Shown here one piece after another: positions 1 through 12,312 of a DNA stretch of 64,000 nt. Source of the stretch: Kitagawia praeruptora (taxonomy: Eukaryota; Streptophyta; Magnoliopsida; Apiales; Apiaceae). Each line of letters begins with the position of its first letter. The first letter of the stretch is position 1. The translations under genes were made by a program, and so were the position numbers. The notes below the pieces were generated by a model, which had not been told where the DNA came from, did not search any database, and was given only the letters and a program-made list of their open reading frames with translations. The stretch covers positions 162,261,501 to 162,325,500 of the forward strand of contig CM075352.1 of assembly GCA_037693485.1 (NCBI GenBank), in the 5' to 3' direction.

Positions 1-55
1 GGAGAGAGGGGAAAATGCGAGAGAGATTGATTGGGAAAGAGAGAACAGTTGAGAC

Positions 56-926
56 TAGGCCTGTCAACGGGTCGGATTCGGATCGGATTATGCTAAATCC
101 ATATCCAAATCCATTAAGAATTTTCGGGTTCGGATCGGATCGGATTATGGCCGGATATTTTTTAGTCCGATCCATACCCGATCCGTTCGGGTTTCGGATT
201 TTCGGATCGGAGCTCCGACCCGCTTGATTAAAAGATGGGCTAACTTTAAAATAAATATTAATTTTAATTTATTTCAATTTTATAAATATTAATTTTAAAC
301 CCTAACCCCTAAACCCAACCCTAAAGGGTTTCGATATTTTGCAAAATATTACTTGATGATCCAACCGTACGGATGTCAACATCTATCATTTTAAATGTTA
401 ATGCCAATATTTTAGAAAAAAATAAATTCATTTGATTTAGTAATTCAACGGTCAACTATTATTTTGATTAGTACTTTGACTTGTATTCAAACTTTTAGAT
501 GTTAATCGAAAAGTCTATATATTTTTTATAATTTTTATATTATATATGACAAATAAAAAAATATAATATATATTAAAAAATAAATATAGTATATTATATA
601 ATACATATAAATAATAAATATAAATAATAAATATAACATATTATATATATAATATAGTATAGATAGGTAGAAATATTTTTTATTATATATTATACATAAT
701 AAATATATTATATATAATATATAAAAATATTTAATATATAAATATATTCGGATCGGATCGCTAACGGATCGGATCATGCTAAATCCATACCCGCTCTTTA
801 TTGGATCGGATCATTATCGGATCGGATCCTTATCGGATCAGATATTTTTTTGAAGGATCCATACCCGCTAATTTCGGGTTGGATCGGATCGGATCGGATC
901 GGATTCTTGATCCATTGACAGGTCTA
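56..926. mobile_element. hAT-like non-autonomous element (MITE), 871 bp
   Basis: The ends are near-perfect inverted repeats: TAGGCCTGTCAA on the left and TTGACAGGTCTA on the right (one mismatch). They are flanked by an exact 8-bp duplication GTTGAGAC at 48-55 and 927-934. An 8-bp target duplication with TA(G)-starting ends is the hAT signature. Both subterminal zones are packed with the pentamer-like unit GGATC/GGATCGGATC, which could bind a transposase. The middle (about 535-750) is almost pure A/T with many TATA-type palindromes. No transposase is encoded; the two short frames here are by-products. Movement would depend on a hAT transposase supplied elsewhere. Confidence 0.88.
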
Positions 927-934
927 GTTGAGAC

Positions 935-1587
935 AGATGGGAGAGAGAACTCGGGAGAGTTCTAGAGAAAACAGAGGCCCAAAACTGAAATTGGGGAAAG
1001 AACACTGAAATTTTAGAGATTTAAGGGATAATAGTATATCAGTTATTTACATATGCTGGAAACAAATAAAAAATCACTTTAAATCAATTTCAAATCAAAA
1101 TTAATCCAAATATTTGTATGAAAATAAATTTAAAAAAATGCTAAAATATAGTTTATGAAATTACAAGTCTTCCCATATTTTTAAAATATTTTTAGGATAA
1201 AAAATGAATTAAATATGAATTTTACAAGTTTTGATGCTTTAAATGCAATATAACTCGTAAAATCAATTTAAAATACTTATATACCCAAAATAATTCTCCC
1301 CATAATTTTTAAAACTAAATAATATCACAAAGATGATAATACAAAAGATTTCATGATTTTTAACAACTCCAATGATTTTATAAAATCCAAGAAGATTAAT
1401 AATGCATGATTTAAACATATTTAAATCCTCAAAATGCACATACTTACACGGCACACACAAAGCATCATGTAAACACATGAACACCATATCACATACAATT
1501 GACCTTCTCAAAATATTCACGTCATATAATTCCACATTTAATATTAAATAAATACTTATAAATACGCGATTTTCTAAGGCGTTATAT
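935..1587 (-). repeat. Probable 3' LTR remnant of the decayed retrotransposon G1; no gene
   Basis: AT-rich sequence with no credible reading frame. Its right edge abuts a polypurine-tract-like run at 1588, so on the minus strand it occupies the position of a 3' LTR. I could not align it convincingly with the better-defined 5' LTR that begins at 5812, so it is either a diverged LTR or a replacement. The 130-residue open frame at 1263-1655 on the minus strand crosses the polypurine tract and may end in the last codons of the old polyprotein; it is not a gene. Confidence 0.35.
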
Positions 1588-1601
1588 CCTTCCCCCCTTA
1601 A
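1588..1601 (-). other. Polypurine tract of minus-strand LTR element G1
   Basis: The plus strand reads CCTTCCCCCCTTAA, so the minus strand is a purine run TTAAGGGGGGAAGG. This is the form plus-strand primers take just upstream of a 3' LTR in plant Ty3/gypsy elements. Its orientation agrees with the tRNA-Met-type primer site at 5798. Confidence 0.5.
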
Positions 1602-4600
1602 TAGGATTCTGTCCTCAGAATCAATCCTAAGAACACAAGTAACGGTTCTTCTCAAACATTCGCTTCCAATTTCCTAGGTTGTATTCTCAACTCTAGGACT
1701 CCTCTATATCAACTCATTCCTCAATAGGCTTATCATGTAAGCCCTCAAACTCCAAGATAAACTAAACCCTTACCCGTACCAATTTCGTTAATTCGAAACA
1801 TTTATTACTCTTAAATGAATGCCTGATCTACAGAAAATATGGCATGACCTTTTCGTATAATGGACTATGCCCTGCGTAATCATTTCAAATATCAACCCAA
1901 TCAATCATAACCAATTCATCTCTATACTCCTCTCATTCACAATCTCAATTTAATCATACACCATGCTAATCCTGCCTTAACTTGCAGTAAACATGTAAAT
2001 AAATAAATCTGTCCTGACTTGCAGTACCCATATAAGTGAAGAAATCTGCCTTGACTAGCAGTAAACAGGTAAATAAATAAATCCATGATACCTTGATTCC
2101 AATTTGTCAATCAAACCTCATATCATCAATTCTCGATCGCGTCCTTGAAATTGAATACTACAATCAAACACATACATCATTAGATACACCTCAAACATGA
2201 TTCGATTAACAACTCAACTCTCACTCTTATAAAAACATTTTGCTTTGTTAAAGCTTTTGAAATAAAATATCTCCGAAAACATTTAACCCTGAAATTTACA
2301 TTTTTGTAAACTAACACGCTCCATAACCTTGACTTCGACGTAATCCACCACAAGAATATTTTTTTTAAAAAAAAAATAACTGACTTATAACATCATCATC
2401 CCGGGGTCACAGCCCCCTCGATACCGACCACAAAACAACTTTCAATTCAACTCTTCCCCACAAACTATAACTTTTACAACTTGAAATTCGACTTAAGATA
2501 CGTCAATTCAATCGTACGTCTTCAACAGATAGCTCACGATCCTCGAAATCATCTAAACTTCACTGTCCTGTGTCCTCTGAAATCAACTCCCAAATCATAG
2601 CTCTGCATACTCAACAAGGTTTCGAATTTGAATCTGCGCTCTACAACTTTAATGTTTAACACTATTCGAATTAACTGTAAAATCATGACATTCATCCATC
2701 GCTTGCATTTTGAGCTATTCTGAACCAATACATGTTCACCACTTGTCCGCCTGACTATTCACAAATTCCTTTCCATTTTATGTCAATAAACAAATTTTTT
2801 TTCCACTTCATTATTGCTTCATCTTCACAAAAATTCGCTTTGATCCTTTTTCATTTCCAACCACATGTCTTGAAATTAGGTCCCTTCTCATCCAAAATTC
2901 ACATTATAATTCTGGTGCAAAATCTTCTTCCTTTTCTTAGAACTTCTTAAAGTCATTCTCGATTAATCTGTATACACTTCACAAGTCTTTGAACATCTTG
3001 GAATGTCATTTATGATCATAATTAAATTTTTCATCCGAAGACTGCTTGAAATCTTATTCATTGCAACCATAAAGCGGTAAGTGTTCTCTTCCAACAAATT
3101 CAATCACTAACAACTCATCGTGTCTATATCAACTCAAAGTGCTGCTTCAAAAATATCTTAGGGTTTCTATCTTCAAATGGTCTTAATCCATTCGTAAATC
3201 AACTTTAGGCAAAACATACACCTTGGGTAAAAGAATTCTCATAACTACTGATCCACTTGGTCCATCTTACAGTCAATGTATAACTTGAAACTACTTTCTT
3301 CAGTCTTATAAATAGTACTGGTGCATCCTTCCAAGATACGCTGAGTATTACCTTTTATTTTATTTTTTTTGCGGAAATTCTATACTTCAATTAACTAGAT
3401 CCAACATTTCCATTGATGTCATCCGATATTAAACTCCTTAAAACTGATTCTATATTTAACAATAATAACAACTTTACACCCTTGTCTAGTGACAATCTTG
3501 GTAGTCCATCAAAATTTAAATTCAAAATGATTAACCACTGGAATTTACTCCGACTTAACTGTCTTCTTACTGACATCTTCCTCTGTGCAAAATAAGGTGG
3601 AATAATCTCTTGATCTGCATGATCGTTGAAACTTCTGGATATGCTTCCGGCCTCAAAAGGTCACTTCTATATCTTTTGAAATTCAACGTTTTACTTTCTT
3701 GTCCTCACAATTGTTTGTACCTTGTAGTTAGATAATCAATCCTGTCCTGATCACACTTAACTCTTTTCACTGTCATCCTTAGTCATAATAAGTTTCTCAC
3801 TTCCTAGCCATTTATAGAAAATGTCTCTGTTATTCTCATCGTAGGGTCTATTGAGACTGATATGATACAATCTCTGATAAAATGTCCCATCTTTCCAAGT
3901 TCATAGCACGCAACTTTAACTTCTGACTCTGTCAATTGTTACCACACTATTCTTTCGGATTACAGCCACAACTCTCTGCATTTATCTCAACAAAATTTCC
4001 ATAGGCTGTTCTCTCAAAATTTTATCTTCTGACCATGGGTCTCATTAATCTCTGCTAATTCTCCTCTTGTGGGCAACTACTGTGCCCTCACGCTTCCAAC
4101 TCCAAATCTTTGGAATTCCACATTCTTCCCTTAACTGAATCACATGTCTTCCATTAATACGCTTCTGAAATTTTCCTAGTTCTCTATCTTACTTTCTTAT
4201 TCAAATTTCATTTCCTTCTGATAGTTCTCACAAACGCATTTGTCCTGCTTCATTCTACTTTACTCAAGTTTTCTAAAATCTTATCCTCAACAATGGGTTT
4301 TAAAACATTCAAAATCTTATGATAATCCCTTTTACTACCCTCAAAATTAAACAGGTGTCCAAAACAATCTTTCATCAACAACAAACATAACATACCAATC
4401 ATCTCATCATCATTCTCCTTTCAATCTTTAATAAATCCTCAATCTTATGCCCTTGATACATGCTCCTTTCTTCACTCAATTTTCATTAATCTCGAATCTT
4501 GTACATGGGTTCTCAATCCACTAATTAGTCCAATTTGATACTTAGTTTCTGTTTTAACATCAACTTTTCAATCTTGCTTAATCAATTCTTAGTCACGTAA

Positions 4601-5797
4601 TCACAGTTTCAACCACTAAGAATGTTGTCGCGTCCATCTTCGCGGCTCTTCATCACAAATAATCCAAAATCATCAGGAAGAAATTAATAGGATGAATAGG
4701 TATCAGGTATGAATGTATACTGAATTTTATTTGATAAAACTTTTTGTGAAAGGATTTAACCGTGAGATCAATATGATCTTTGAACTATTATCAGGTTGCA
4801 TTTGTCACTTAGGTCAACCGCCCTAGTACAAAAAGATGGCCAGTCTTTTGTACTTTCATGACAAACACAATCAGTGGCGTCCCACCGGACTTCTATCACG
4901 GAGATAAAATGTCCCTGAATCCCCTATATACATAGGTTGTTCATCTCAGTTTGAATAAAGAAGATCAAGTGTTCAGGGAAAAATGGAAAGAGTTCAAGAG
5001 TCTCAAAATTTTGTATATAAAGTTGGATCAAGTATCCTTTGAAAAATAAGGATATTTCTAAAATAATAGGATTGAATTCAAGTGAATCTGATATACGAAA
5101 CTCATCATCAATGGAAGTATAGTTGATTAAACAAACGTTCAAGAAATTCATAATTATTCATAATCTCACTCTTGTCGGCTAAGCATTAATATACCTAGCT
5201 GCCAAAACCGGCCTGACAATAATGAGTTGAATAAATAAGAAAATCTTCATTCATTCTCGATTTTAATCGTCACTGCGCAACAAATGCTTCAGCGACAATA
5301 TAAACCGTGAATTCGTTTACAACAATTCAGAGGAACAAAAATTAATTCAACTGCCCAAATGGGGAATCAATTAAGAATTTAACCGAGTTCAACGGCTGGT
5401 AGCATGTCGCTATGCCCTCACTTCCAACTCATGCCAACAATCACTTCCCACATCTTATTTCTAGTCTTCTCGTACTCTCTCACTATAACGTTCACATCCT
5501 AGCTGAAGTCATAGAAAGTTCTAGGAGGTACGCAAAAGTCTCGAGATAATGGCCTCCACGCTGATAGCTCCAGCTACCCACTTAGCCTTAGCGGTTCCGA
5601 ATTAGCTGTCTTGCTCGTCCACTAGTCTTTAAACGAATCGAACTCCTCCTCGCGCGATATGTCAAAAAAACCATACAATGTCGTTATATTCGTCGCGATA
5701 ACCTGAGGCGAACCTTATCCTAAATCGTTTTACCTAACGCCTGTCTCACACACGTATACCCACCCATCCTAACCTGTTTTAGTGACCATAACCTGTA
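1602..5797 (-). pseudogene. Decayed internal region of LTR retrotransposon G1
   Basis: About 4.2 kb lying between a polypurine tract (1588) and a primer-binding site (5798), the span normally filled by gag-pol. No open frame exceeds about 100 codons on either strand and I could not recognise protease, reverse transcriptase or integrase motifs by eye, so the coding content is very degraded or this is a non-autonomous derivative. It contains a 37-bp tandem repeat at 1972-2083. A translated search (six-frame against gypsy polyproteins) would settle which clade it comes from. Confidence 0.4.
1972..2083. repeat. 37-bp tandem repeat, 3 copies
   Basis: Three consecutive units start at 1972, 2009 and 2046. 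Each begins CTG(C/T)CYTRAC and ends in a GTAAATAAATAAAT-type tail. The first and third units are nearly identical and the middle one is diverged. Confidence 0.75.
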
Positions 5798-5809
5798 GCT
5801 CTGATACCA
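5798..5809 (-). other. Primer-binding site for initiator tRNA-Met
   Basis: The plus strand reads GCTCTGATACCA, the complement of TGGTATCAGAGC, the usual tRNA-iMet primer site of plant LTR retrotransposons. It sits 2 bp outside an LTR edge beginning TGTGGCATCCC at 5812, so the element runs on the minus strand and the sequence to the right is its 5' LTR. Confidence 0.8.
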
Positions 5810-5811
5810 AC

Positions 5812-8800
5812 TGTGGCATCCCATAATCCGGGGTACAGATCTGGGGCCACTAACCACAATCCACGCAACACAAACCTGGATATAAACATAATATAATAAT
5901 AAAATACCCCTGATCCAAGACCGCTTATAGGTTATGGTATGAAACAAACTACCAAATTTAATTATTACAATCCAATCTCTGAATAGATTATTATACAAAT
6001 TAATAACAACTAAGTCCTTCTATTGAATCAGTTAACCAACCTCTGACGAGCTCAAACCACTACCCGGCGAAACCAACAACTCGAACGTCAACTCTCGCTG
6101 GAACAGGAAAAATCATCAACACAAGGTCCACTAATCTCCTCTATTAACTGAAGAAAAAAAACAAGCAAGAGTGAGCCAACGATGCTCAGCTAGTGTAAAC
6201 AGTGATAGCAATATCAAGAACAATATAGGTTCTGATCAACAAGAATAATCATCATACGGTACGAAAGAAATCAGCTGAAGAAATTAAATATTGTAACTCC
6301 CAGATGAGCCAACAGGACTCTGCTTAAATAAAATGCATCAGCAATGAGAACTGATAAAAGTTCTGATAATTAAAGATAATCATACTAGGCTTCAAGGGAA
6401 TCAGGCTTTGAAGCAACTCAACCTCAATGTATGGATTAGAATTGGATTTTTATATATTTTTTTAAAAAAACAATAAGGTTAGGCTGCTGATCAGTCACGC
6501 ACTAACCCCGGACAAACGCACACAGCAATGTCCTTTAATGGATCCACGGCACACATTGGCCTTAACATCTGACCACAAATCTGGTCTCCCCGAAGGGACA
6601 TCTATTGACCATTAAACTGGTCTCCCTGAAGGGACATCTGAAAAAAACATTCAAACTCTGAATCCAACGCACTAGGTGTCGGGACAATCGACAACCTCTA
6701 TCAATCAAACAATCTGGAAAACTCACGTTCCGGCACAACAACTCAACTAGTGGGATGAAAAGAGAATCAACAATTATATCCTCGATATCGACAAGTTCGA
6801 TATATAAATGGGGTGAAAATTAAGAAACAACATCAACACTTGTTGTCGACGAGATCGATAATAAATGGGGTAATAATAGATAAAGATCCACAACAATATT
6901 AAATGTCGACGAGATCAACACTAAATGGGGTAACAATTGAATGAACAATAATAACAATAAATATCGATGAGATCGACAATAAAGGGGATGACATCATAAT
7001 CAGAAATAATTAAAAGTGAATTTCACTTGAACAAGAAGTGAAGGAAAAATACTTGCAACATGATTAACAACTGTAATTATAAGATAAAGCAAGGATATAG
7101 TCAAGTGCTAAGCATTTAATAAAATTTACCAATACCTTGTCAAATTTGGACTAAATTGGGTAAGTTAAGTGGTTCAAAATGAACATTTTTAAAATAATAC
7201 TAGAATAATTAATTGTAAATCAGTCTGAAGAAAAAAACATCCCCTAAAGAGGTTCCATCAGTGAAAATATGTTACAATCAGGAATCGTGCTAATAGAACT
7301 TATAAGATTTTACAATCCTGGATTTCCTCTGTTTTAGAATGTCCCCTAAAACATTTTTGAAGAAAAATAAATTTAAATAAAATAAAAGAAATAGTTCTCT
7401 CATGAGGAATCCAATAACATACCATGTTTTAAAATATTATTAAAGAAAAGGATATTTGTAAGATCATTTGAAATTTTACACTTGAACTATAGGTGGAAAA
7501 TATAGACATTTGCACGTCATTTGAAGAAGGAGGTCACTTTATAAACATGATTTGACCGACATATTTGATATATAAACCAAACAGAATTGCATCACTTGAA
7601 CAATAAGTGAGGAGCGATAACACTTGCCTCAATAAACGAAGTTCTCGATTCTACAGCATCGATTTGTGACTCAACTTCACGTCAGTCTCTACTTCCTTAC
7701 ACCAGGCCTCTTACTCAGCTCTACCTCCATCTTTCCTTCATAATTCTTTAATCTTCATGTCAATACACTCGTCGACTTCAATAAATATCTTCCTGCTTGA
7801 AATCCCATTTACCTGAGTATTGGTTCTTCACTTCGTACCTATATAAAGGTAAAGTACTATCTTAATAATCCTCAAATTGTCTACTTACGATCAATAACCT
7901 ATCACCGAATTTATACTCCAATGTTAACTGTATAAAATAAAACCAAGTCGTCACATAAATAGCTCGACAAAACATACACTTTTACTGAACTTGTCTTCTC
8001 ACATGATCACTATATCCTTTGTCAGACAAGCTCAAGGTAAAATTCATCTTATGAAAAGTTTTAGTTGCCAACAACTTGCAAGTTATGACGCTTAAGTAAA
8101 ATTATCGCTAAACATTAAATATATATTACTATGCATACTAACTTCGTACCAAAGTATCGTCAATTACTATTAATTACCCCAATTTAAGTACAAACATCTA
8201 TCACAATCGAGTAATTACGACCAAAATTACTTACACATAGAATTGACGAAACATATATACAACCATTCAAGCACTTGATTGACATTTACTACCATACTTC
8301 TTTCACTTCACCTCCCCACAATTATCTTTCTTTCTTCTTCTCCCTTTCTCAGCGCCATCTACCTTTCACTACAAACACACACCCACTGGCCACACGTATA
8401 CAAATATCCACACATAATTTCACACCATCCTGCACTCTTACACATACAACCCGTGACACAATCACATATGCACACACCCACTTCCGTCTTACTGTTCTCC
8501 TACAAAAACATACATGCCCGAACAACCCTAACAAACCTACACAACTTCCCCACACCAGACTTGCACAACCTTCTCGCCACTGACCAGAAATGCGACATAC
8601 ACACACAACCTCATATATTTCCTCTAACCTCTCTGTTTTCCCTCATCTCCACCTCGACCTTAACCCTTCAACATCACAACCTGTCTCCTCTTATCACCCC
8701 CTTCTCTTCTTAAATCTTTCGGTACAACTCCTCCCCAACCCATATGAACTCACAGCCAAGACATAAACCACACACACACTATACTTTCCTCACGCACACT

Positions 8801-8900
8801 CTGTACACTTTATCATTCCGCAGTAGCATGCCACACACACTGGTCCGCACAATCAACACAAACAAGTCCGAAGAACACTCAACAGTAACACTGAGCTCAC
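5812..8900 (-). repeat. 5' LTR of element G1 and adjoining sequence (right edge unresolved)
   Basis: The LTR edge next to the primer site starts TGTGGCATCCCATAATCCGG. To the right the sequence holds LTR-like internal repeats: two copies of a CTGGTCTCC..GAAGGGACATCT unit (6571-6640) and four imperfect units around TCGACGAGATCGA..AAATGGGGT (6780-6990). There are no genes. The stretch 8280-8740 is strongly pyrimidine/CA biased (CACACACA, CTTTCTTCTTC), which produces long but meaningless open frames on both strands. I could not find the CA edge and 5-bp target duplication that would close the LTR; it must end before the CACTA terminus at 8922. Confidence 0.5.
6780..6990. repeat. About 60-bp imperfect tandem repeat inside the G1 LTR
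   Basis: Four units each contain a TCGA(C/T)(G/A)AG(A/T)TCGA-like core followed by AAATGGGGT and a purine-rich spacer. Copies are seen near 6783, 6845, 6903 and 6961. Tandem arrays are common in long gypsy LTRs. Confidence 0.65.
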
Positions 8901-8921
8901 CGAACCATAGCAGTGAATACC

Positions 8922-11340
8922 CACTACACCATATGTGACCTAACGAAACAAAAATCATACGTGTTGCAAGAAAAATGTTGCAGTTGATTGTGAAGTTTAA
9001 TAAACTGCAACACCATTTTATAAATGTTACAGTAATATCGAAAATGTTTCAGTCTTGCAACATTTTTTAGCTAATGTTGCAGCAGTATATATATCAACTG
9101 CAACAACTTTGATTTTGTTGCAATTGCTTTACCTAAAATTTCAAAGACACCCTCCAAATTTTAGGCGCACAACTTTCCCCCCGACTAAAATTAATTTGCC
9201 CCAAAAACCTATTACCAAAATTTATTTCCCCCCTTTCAGTCTCGATTTACCCCTCTTTCCATTTAGCCGCCCCATTTCATTCTCACATTTTCTCTCGCTG
9301 TCCTCTCTCACTATACTCTCTCTCACTACCCCTCTCTCTTTATATCTCTCTCTCAATCCGTTTAATATATCATAGTTATGTATCAATTAAGCAGCTGTAA
9401 ACTCATTTACAAAGCTGAAGAATTCTGAAAAATTAGGGCTTCAAATTAAGGGCTTTAAGAAGGGGGAAAGTTTAAGCTTCAATTTAAAGGCTTTGTCTGA
9501 AAGGGGAAAGTCTGAACTTCAAATTTAAGGTACAAATTAGGGCTTTGAGTTACATGTATTAATTGTGTGTATATTTGTATTTGACTGTATTTGTATTTCA
9601 TATTTGTAATGGATCTTAATTGTTTAATCTGTTGGATTTATTTTTTGGGATTTTGTTGTTATTTAAATTCTGTTAATATCTGTGTATGTACGTTTATGTA
9701 TATTTTTTAGTTGTTGGATTTTGTTCTTAGTTCTCAAGAATTTGATTTGGCTTTTAAGAGTTGAGTTGTTAAAATCTTGCTGAAAAGCTATAATATTGAG
9801 TTGAGTTGTTAAAATCTTGCTAAGAATTCTGTTAATGGCGTGTTGATATGGATTTTTAACTTTACTAGTGATATACATCATAACTGGTGTACTTTTTTCT
9901 TGGTAACTTTGTTTGCATTAGTGAATAATTAACTGTTCAAACCAAGTTAGGGTTCTACTTTGTTAATAAAAGTTAGTTATATGTTTCATTATATCTTTTT
10001 TTATTGTAGTCATGGACAATCGAGGTGATAAGTGGTTAGAAGTTCCAAAGTACACAGATGAATATACTAATGGAGTAAAAGCTTTCATGAAAAATGCTTT
10101 TGCGAAATTTGCTATAGGAAGTGAAATTAGATGTCCATGCAAAAATTGTAAAAATAATCGATGGCATGGTGAACAAGTTATCTATGATCATTTAGTATTT
10201 GATGGTCCTTCTCCAATATGTGTAAGCTACATATATGAGGTTGCACAGACTACTTTTAGTAGTATGATGGATCACGATATGGGGGTGGGTGGTTTTGAAG
10301 ATAATTTTGATGATATGTTTCATGGAACCTATCGCAACTTAGGAAATTGTGATGAAGGACTTTCTAAAGGACTAAATGCAGATGCGAAAAACTTGTATCG
10401 TGTTGTCGAAGAGGGGAAACAACCATTATATCCTGGGTGTGTTACATTTTCTCGATTAAGTTTTATAGTAAAACTTTATCATATCAAGTGTGTTCATGGC
10501 ATTAGTGAGTCTGGATTCGGGGATCTACTAGGTTTAATTAAAGAGGCTTTTCCAGAAGCCCAATTACCTTCATCGTTTAATGCGACAAAGAAAGTGATTA
10601 AAGATTTAGGTCTAGATTATAAAAAGATTCATGCCTGCCCAAATGATTGTATGTTATACTGGGCAGAAAATGAAAATGAACAGATTTGCAAAACTTGTGG
10701 TGTTTCAAGATGGGTTTTGATAGAGAAGAAAGGTAGTTCTGATGATGATGATGATGATAAGGTAATTAGCAAAGTCCCTGATAATGTCATGAGGTATTTT
10801 CCACTAAAACCGAGACTTCAACGGATGTTCATGTCTCGAGAATATTCTAAACTGATGACATGGCATGCATTTGGACGAATTAAAGATGGCAAGTTAAGGC
10901 ATCCCGCTGATGCCAAGGCTTGGAAAACGATGGATGCCATGTATCCTAAGTTTTCTTCAGAAAATCAAAATATTAGATTGGGCCTAGCTTCTGATGGATT
11001 CAATCCTTTTCGAATGACGAACCTATCTTACAGCACATGGCCCATTGTATTGGTAAATTATAACCTCCCCCCTTGGCTAAGCATGAAGCCAGAAAATCTC
11101 ATTCTTTCTACATTAATTCCTGGTCCAGATGACCCTGGAAATAATATTGACGTATACATGAAGCCTCTAATTACAGAATTAAAGGAATTGTGGGACGTCG
11201 GAATACCTCATGACCCTGGAATTGTGGGACAGTAGAAAAGTTTGTTACATGAACCATAGGAAATTTCTCGATCCTACCCATAAGTGGAGGTTGGATACAA
11301 CGAGGTTTAATGGGGAGATTGAGACGGGAGAGTGTCCTAC
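8922..11340 (+). mobile_element. CACTA-1, left half only (interrupted by copia C1)
   Basis: The terminus CACTACACCATATGTGACC starts at 8922, followed by a subterminal zone (8960-9130) in which TGTTGCAG and its complement CTGCAACA recur about every 20-30 bp, the usual transposase-binding arrangement of En/Spm elements. A TNP2 transposase gene follows on the plus strand. The element stops at 11340, where a copia LTR begins inside the transposase reading frame. The right end is not in the window. Between 9140 and 10011 lies an untranslated leader with pyrimidine runs (CTCTCTCTCT near 9300-9350) and no gene. Confidence 0.8.
10012..11340 (+). pseudogene. TNP2-like CACTA transposase, internally deleted and truncated
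   Basis: The frame starts MDNRGDKWLEVPKYTDEYTN and runs 407 codons. Residues about 8-75 are the transposase-associated zinc-binding domain (CPCKNCKNNRW). A cysteine cluster follows near 210-235 (ACPNDCMLYW, ICKTCGVSRW). The catalytic transposase_21 region begins around 330 (LASDGFNPF, NLPPWL, LIPGPDDPG, LITELKELWDVG). After LWDVG the expected 60-odd residues (cytosine-rich APAYGNLSGW-type block) are missing; the frame reads a stop at 11233, and homologous sequence resumes at once (SRKVCYMNHRKFLDP, 11236-11340) until cut by the LTR at 11341. It is therefore a non-functional gene of a once autonomous element. The ATG is preceded by a splice-acceptor-like TTTATTGTAG. Confidence 0.9.
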
Positions 11341-12070
11341 TGTTAACTCGAATAACTTGTAGAAGGGGGGGTTGAATACAAGTTATATAATCGTGTCTGA
11401 TTTTTGCTTGATTATATGAACAAGAATAAACGAATGAATCAAACTCTTGTTTGTATTAATAAGATCAAATACAAACTCTACCAAAGGTGTACAATACCTT
11501 TAGCAGCTGCTGACAATACAAATCTCTCTCTCTGTTTGTTTCGAACTCTCGAATACAAACCTTATACAGAGCTACACACACGAACTCACAACTTCGTCGC
11601 TCTTTACAATGATATTGAGAGAGTATTTATAATGCTACCTATCAACTAATAACAGAAAGATATAATCTATACATGACAATGTTCTGCCTTCTAGTCGATA
11701 GTTTCCATCAATAGAAAACTCTTCCCTTCATAATATCTTCTTGCTTGTTCTTCAAACAACGATCCTGTTTTATAGCACTTGCCAGTTTCTGTAGCATCCA
11801 TAATGACATCATCAGTAACAAAACTGATATCAGGATCTGCACACTGCATCAGTATCTGATCAACCATCAGTATTGGACCATCATCAGGATTTGCCCTCTG
11901 TTCCTGACATGTAGTCTCCGATACACTGTTCATTCCTGACTAAACTATACAGATAACTGTCTTACACATAAATCCTATATACAGTGCTAAATCCTTTATA
12001 AGATCAGGATTACAAGAAGTATAATGTGTAAATTCTATTCTTAACATCACAACTTATGAATTATTCCTAA
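11341..12070 (-). repeat. 3' LTR of copia C1, 730 bp
   Basis: The LTR is bounded by TGTTAACTCG at 11341 and CCTAACA ending at 12070, giving the inverted termini TGTTA/TAACA. A polypurine tract abuts the inner edge. No matching 5' LTR occurs in the window. The short frames inside (11404-11649, 11691-11933) are not genes. Confidence 0.88.
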
Positions 12071-12083
12071 CAATCTCCCCCTA
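12071..12083 (-). other. Polypurine tract of copia C1
   Basis: The minus strand reads AATAGGGGGAGAT, immediately upstream of the 3' LTR, in the position and composition expected of the copia plus-strand primer. Confidence 0.85.
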
Positions 12084-12312
12084 TTTATGCTTTAAAATTT
12101 GAAGCATAAATCTAAGTTGTGGATGTCAAAACATATAACAATACAACCAGAATAGAATTTTATGAATGTAGAATTATGAAGTTAAGTACCTCCTTCTCAG
12201 ATGTAGACATTTATCTAGTACTTAGAAGAAAGAATTTTAACTATTAATGCTGCTCTTCCTTTACCTCTTCCTAGCTGAGACTCACCACTGTCACTCCTGG
12301 TTCTTCTTTTTA

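Noticed and set aside
1263..1655. 130-codon minus-strand frame as a gene
   Set aside because: It crosses a polypurine tract and LTR-like sequence, has no recognisable domain, and is AT-driven.
8279..8713. 144- and 102-codon plus-strand frames
   Set aside because: They arise from a C/A/T-rich low-complexity stretch open in several frames on both strands; amino-acid content is almost only T, H, S, L and P.
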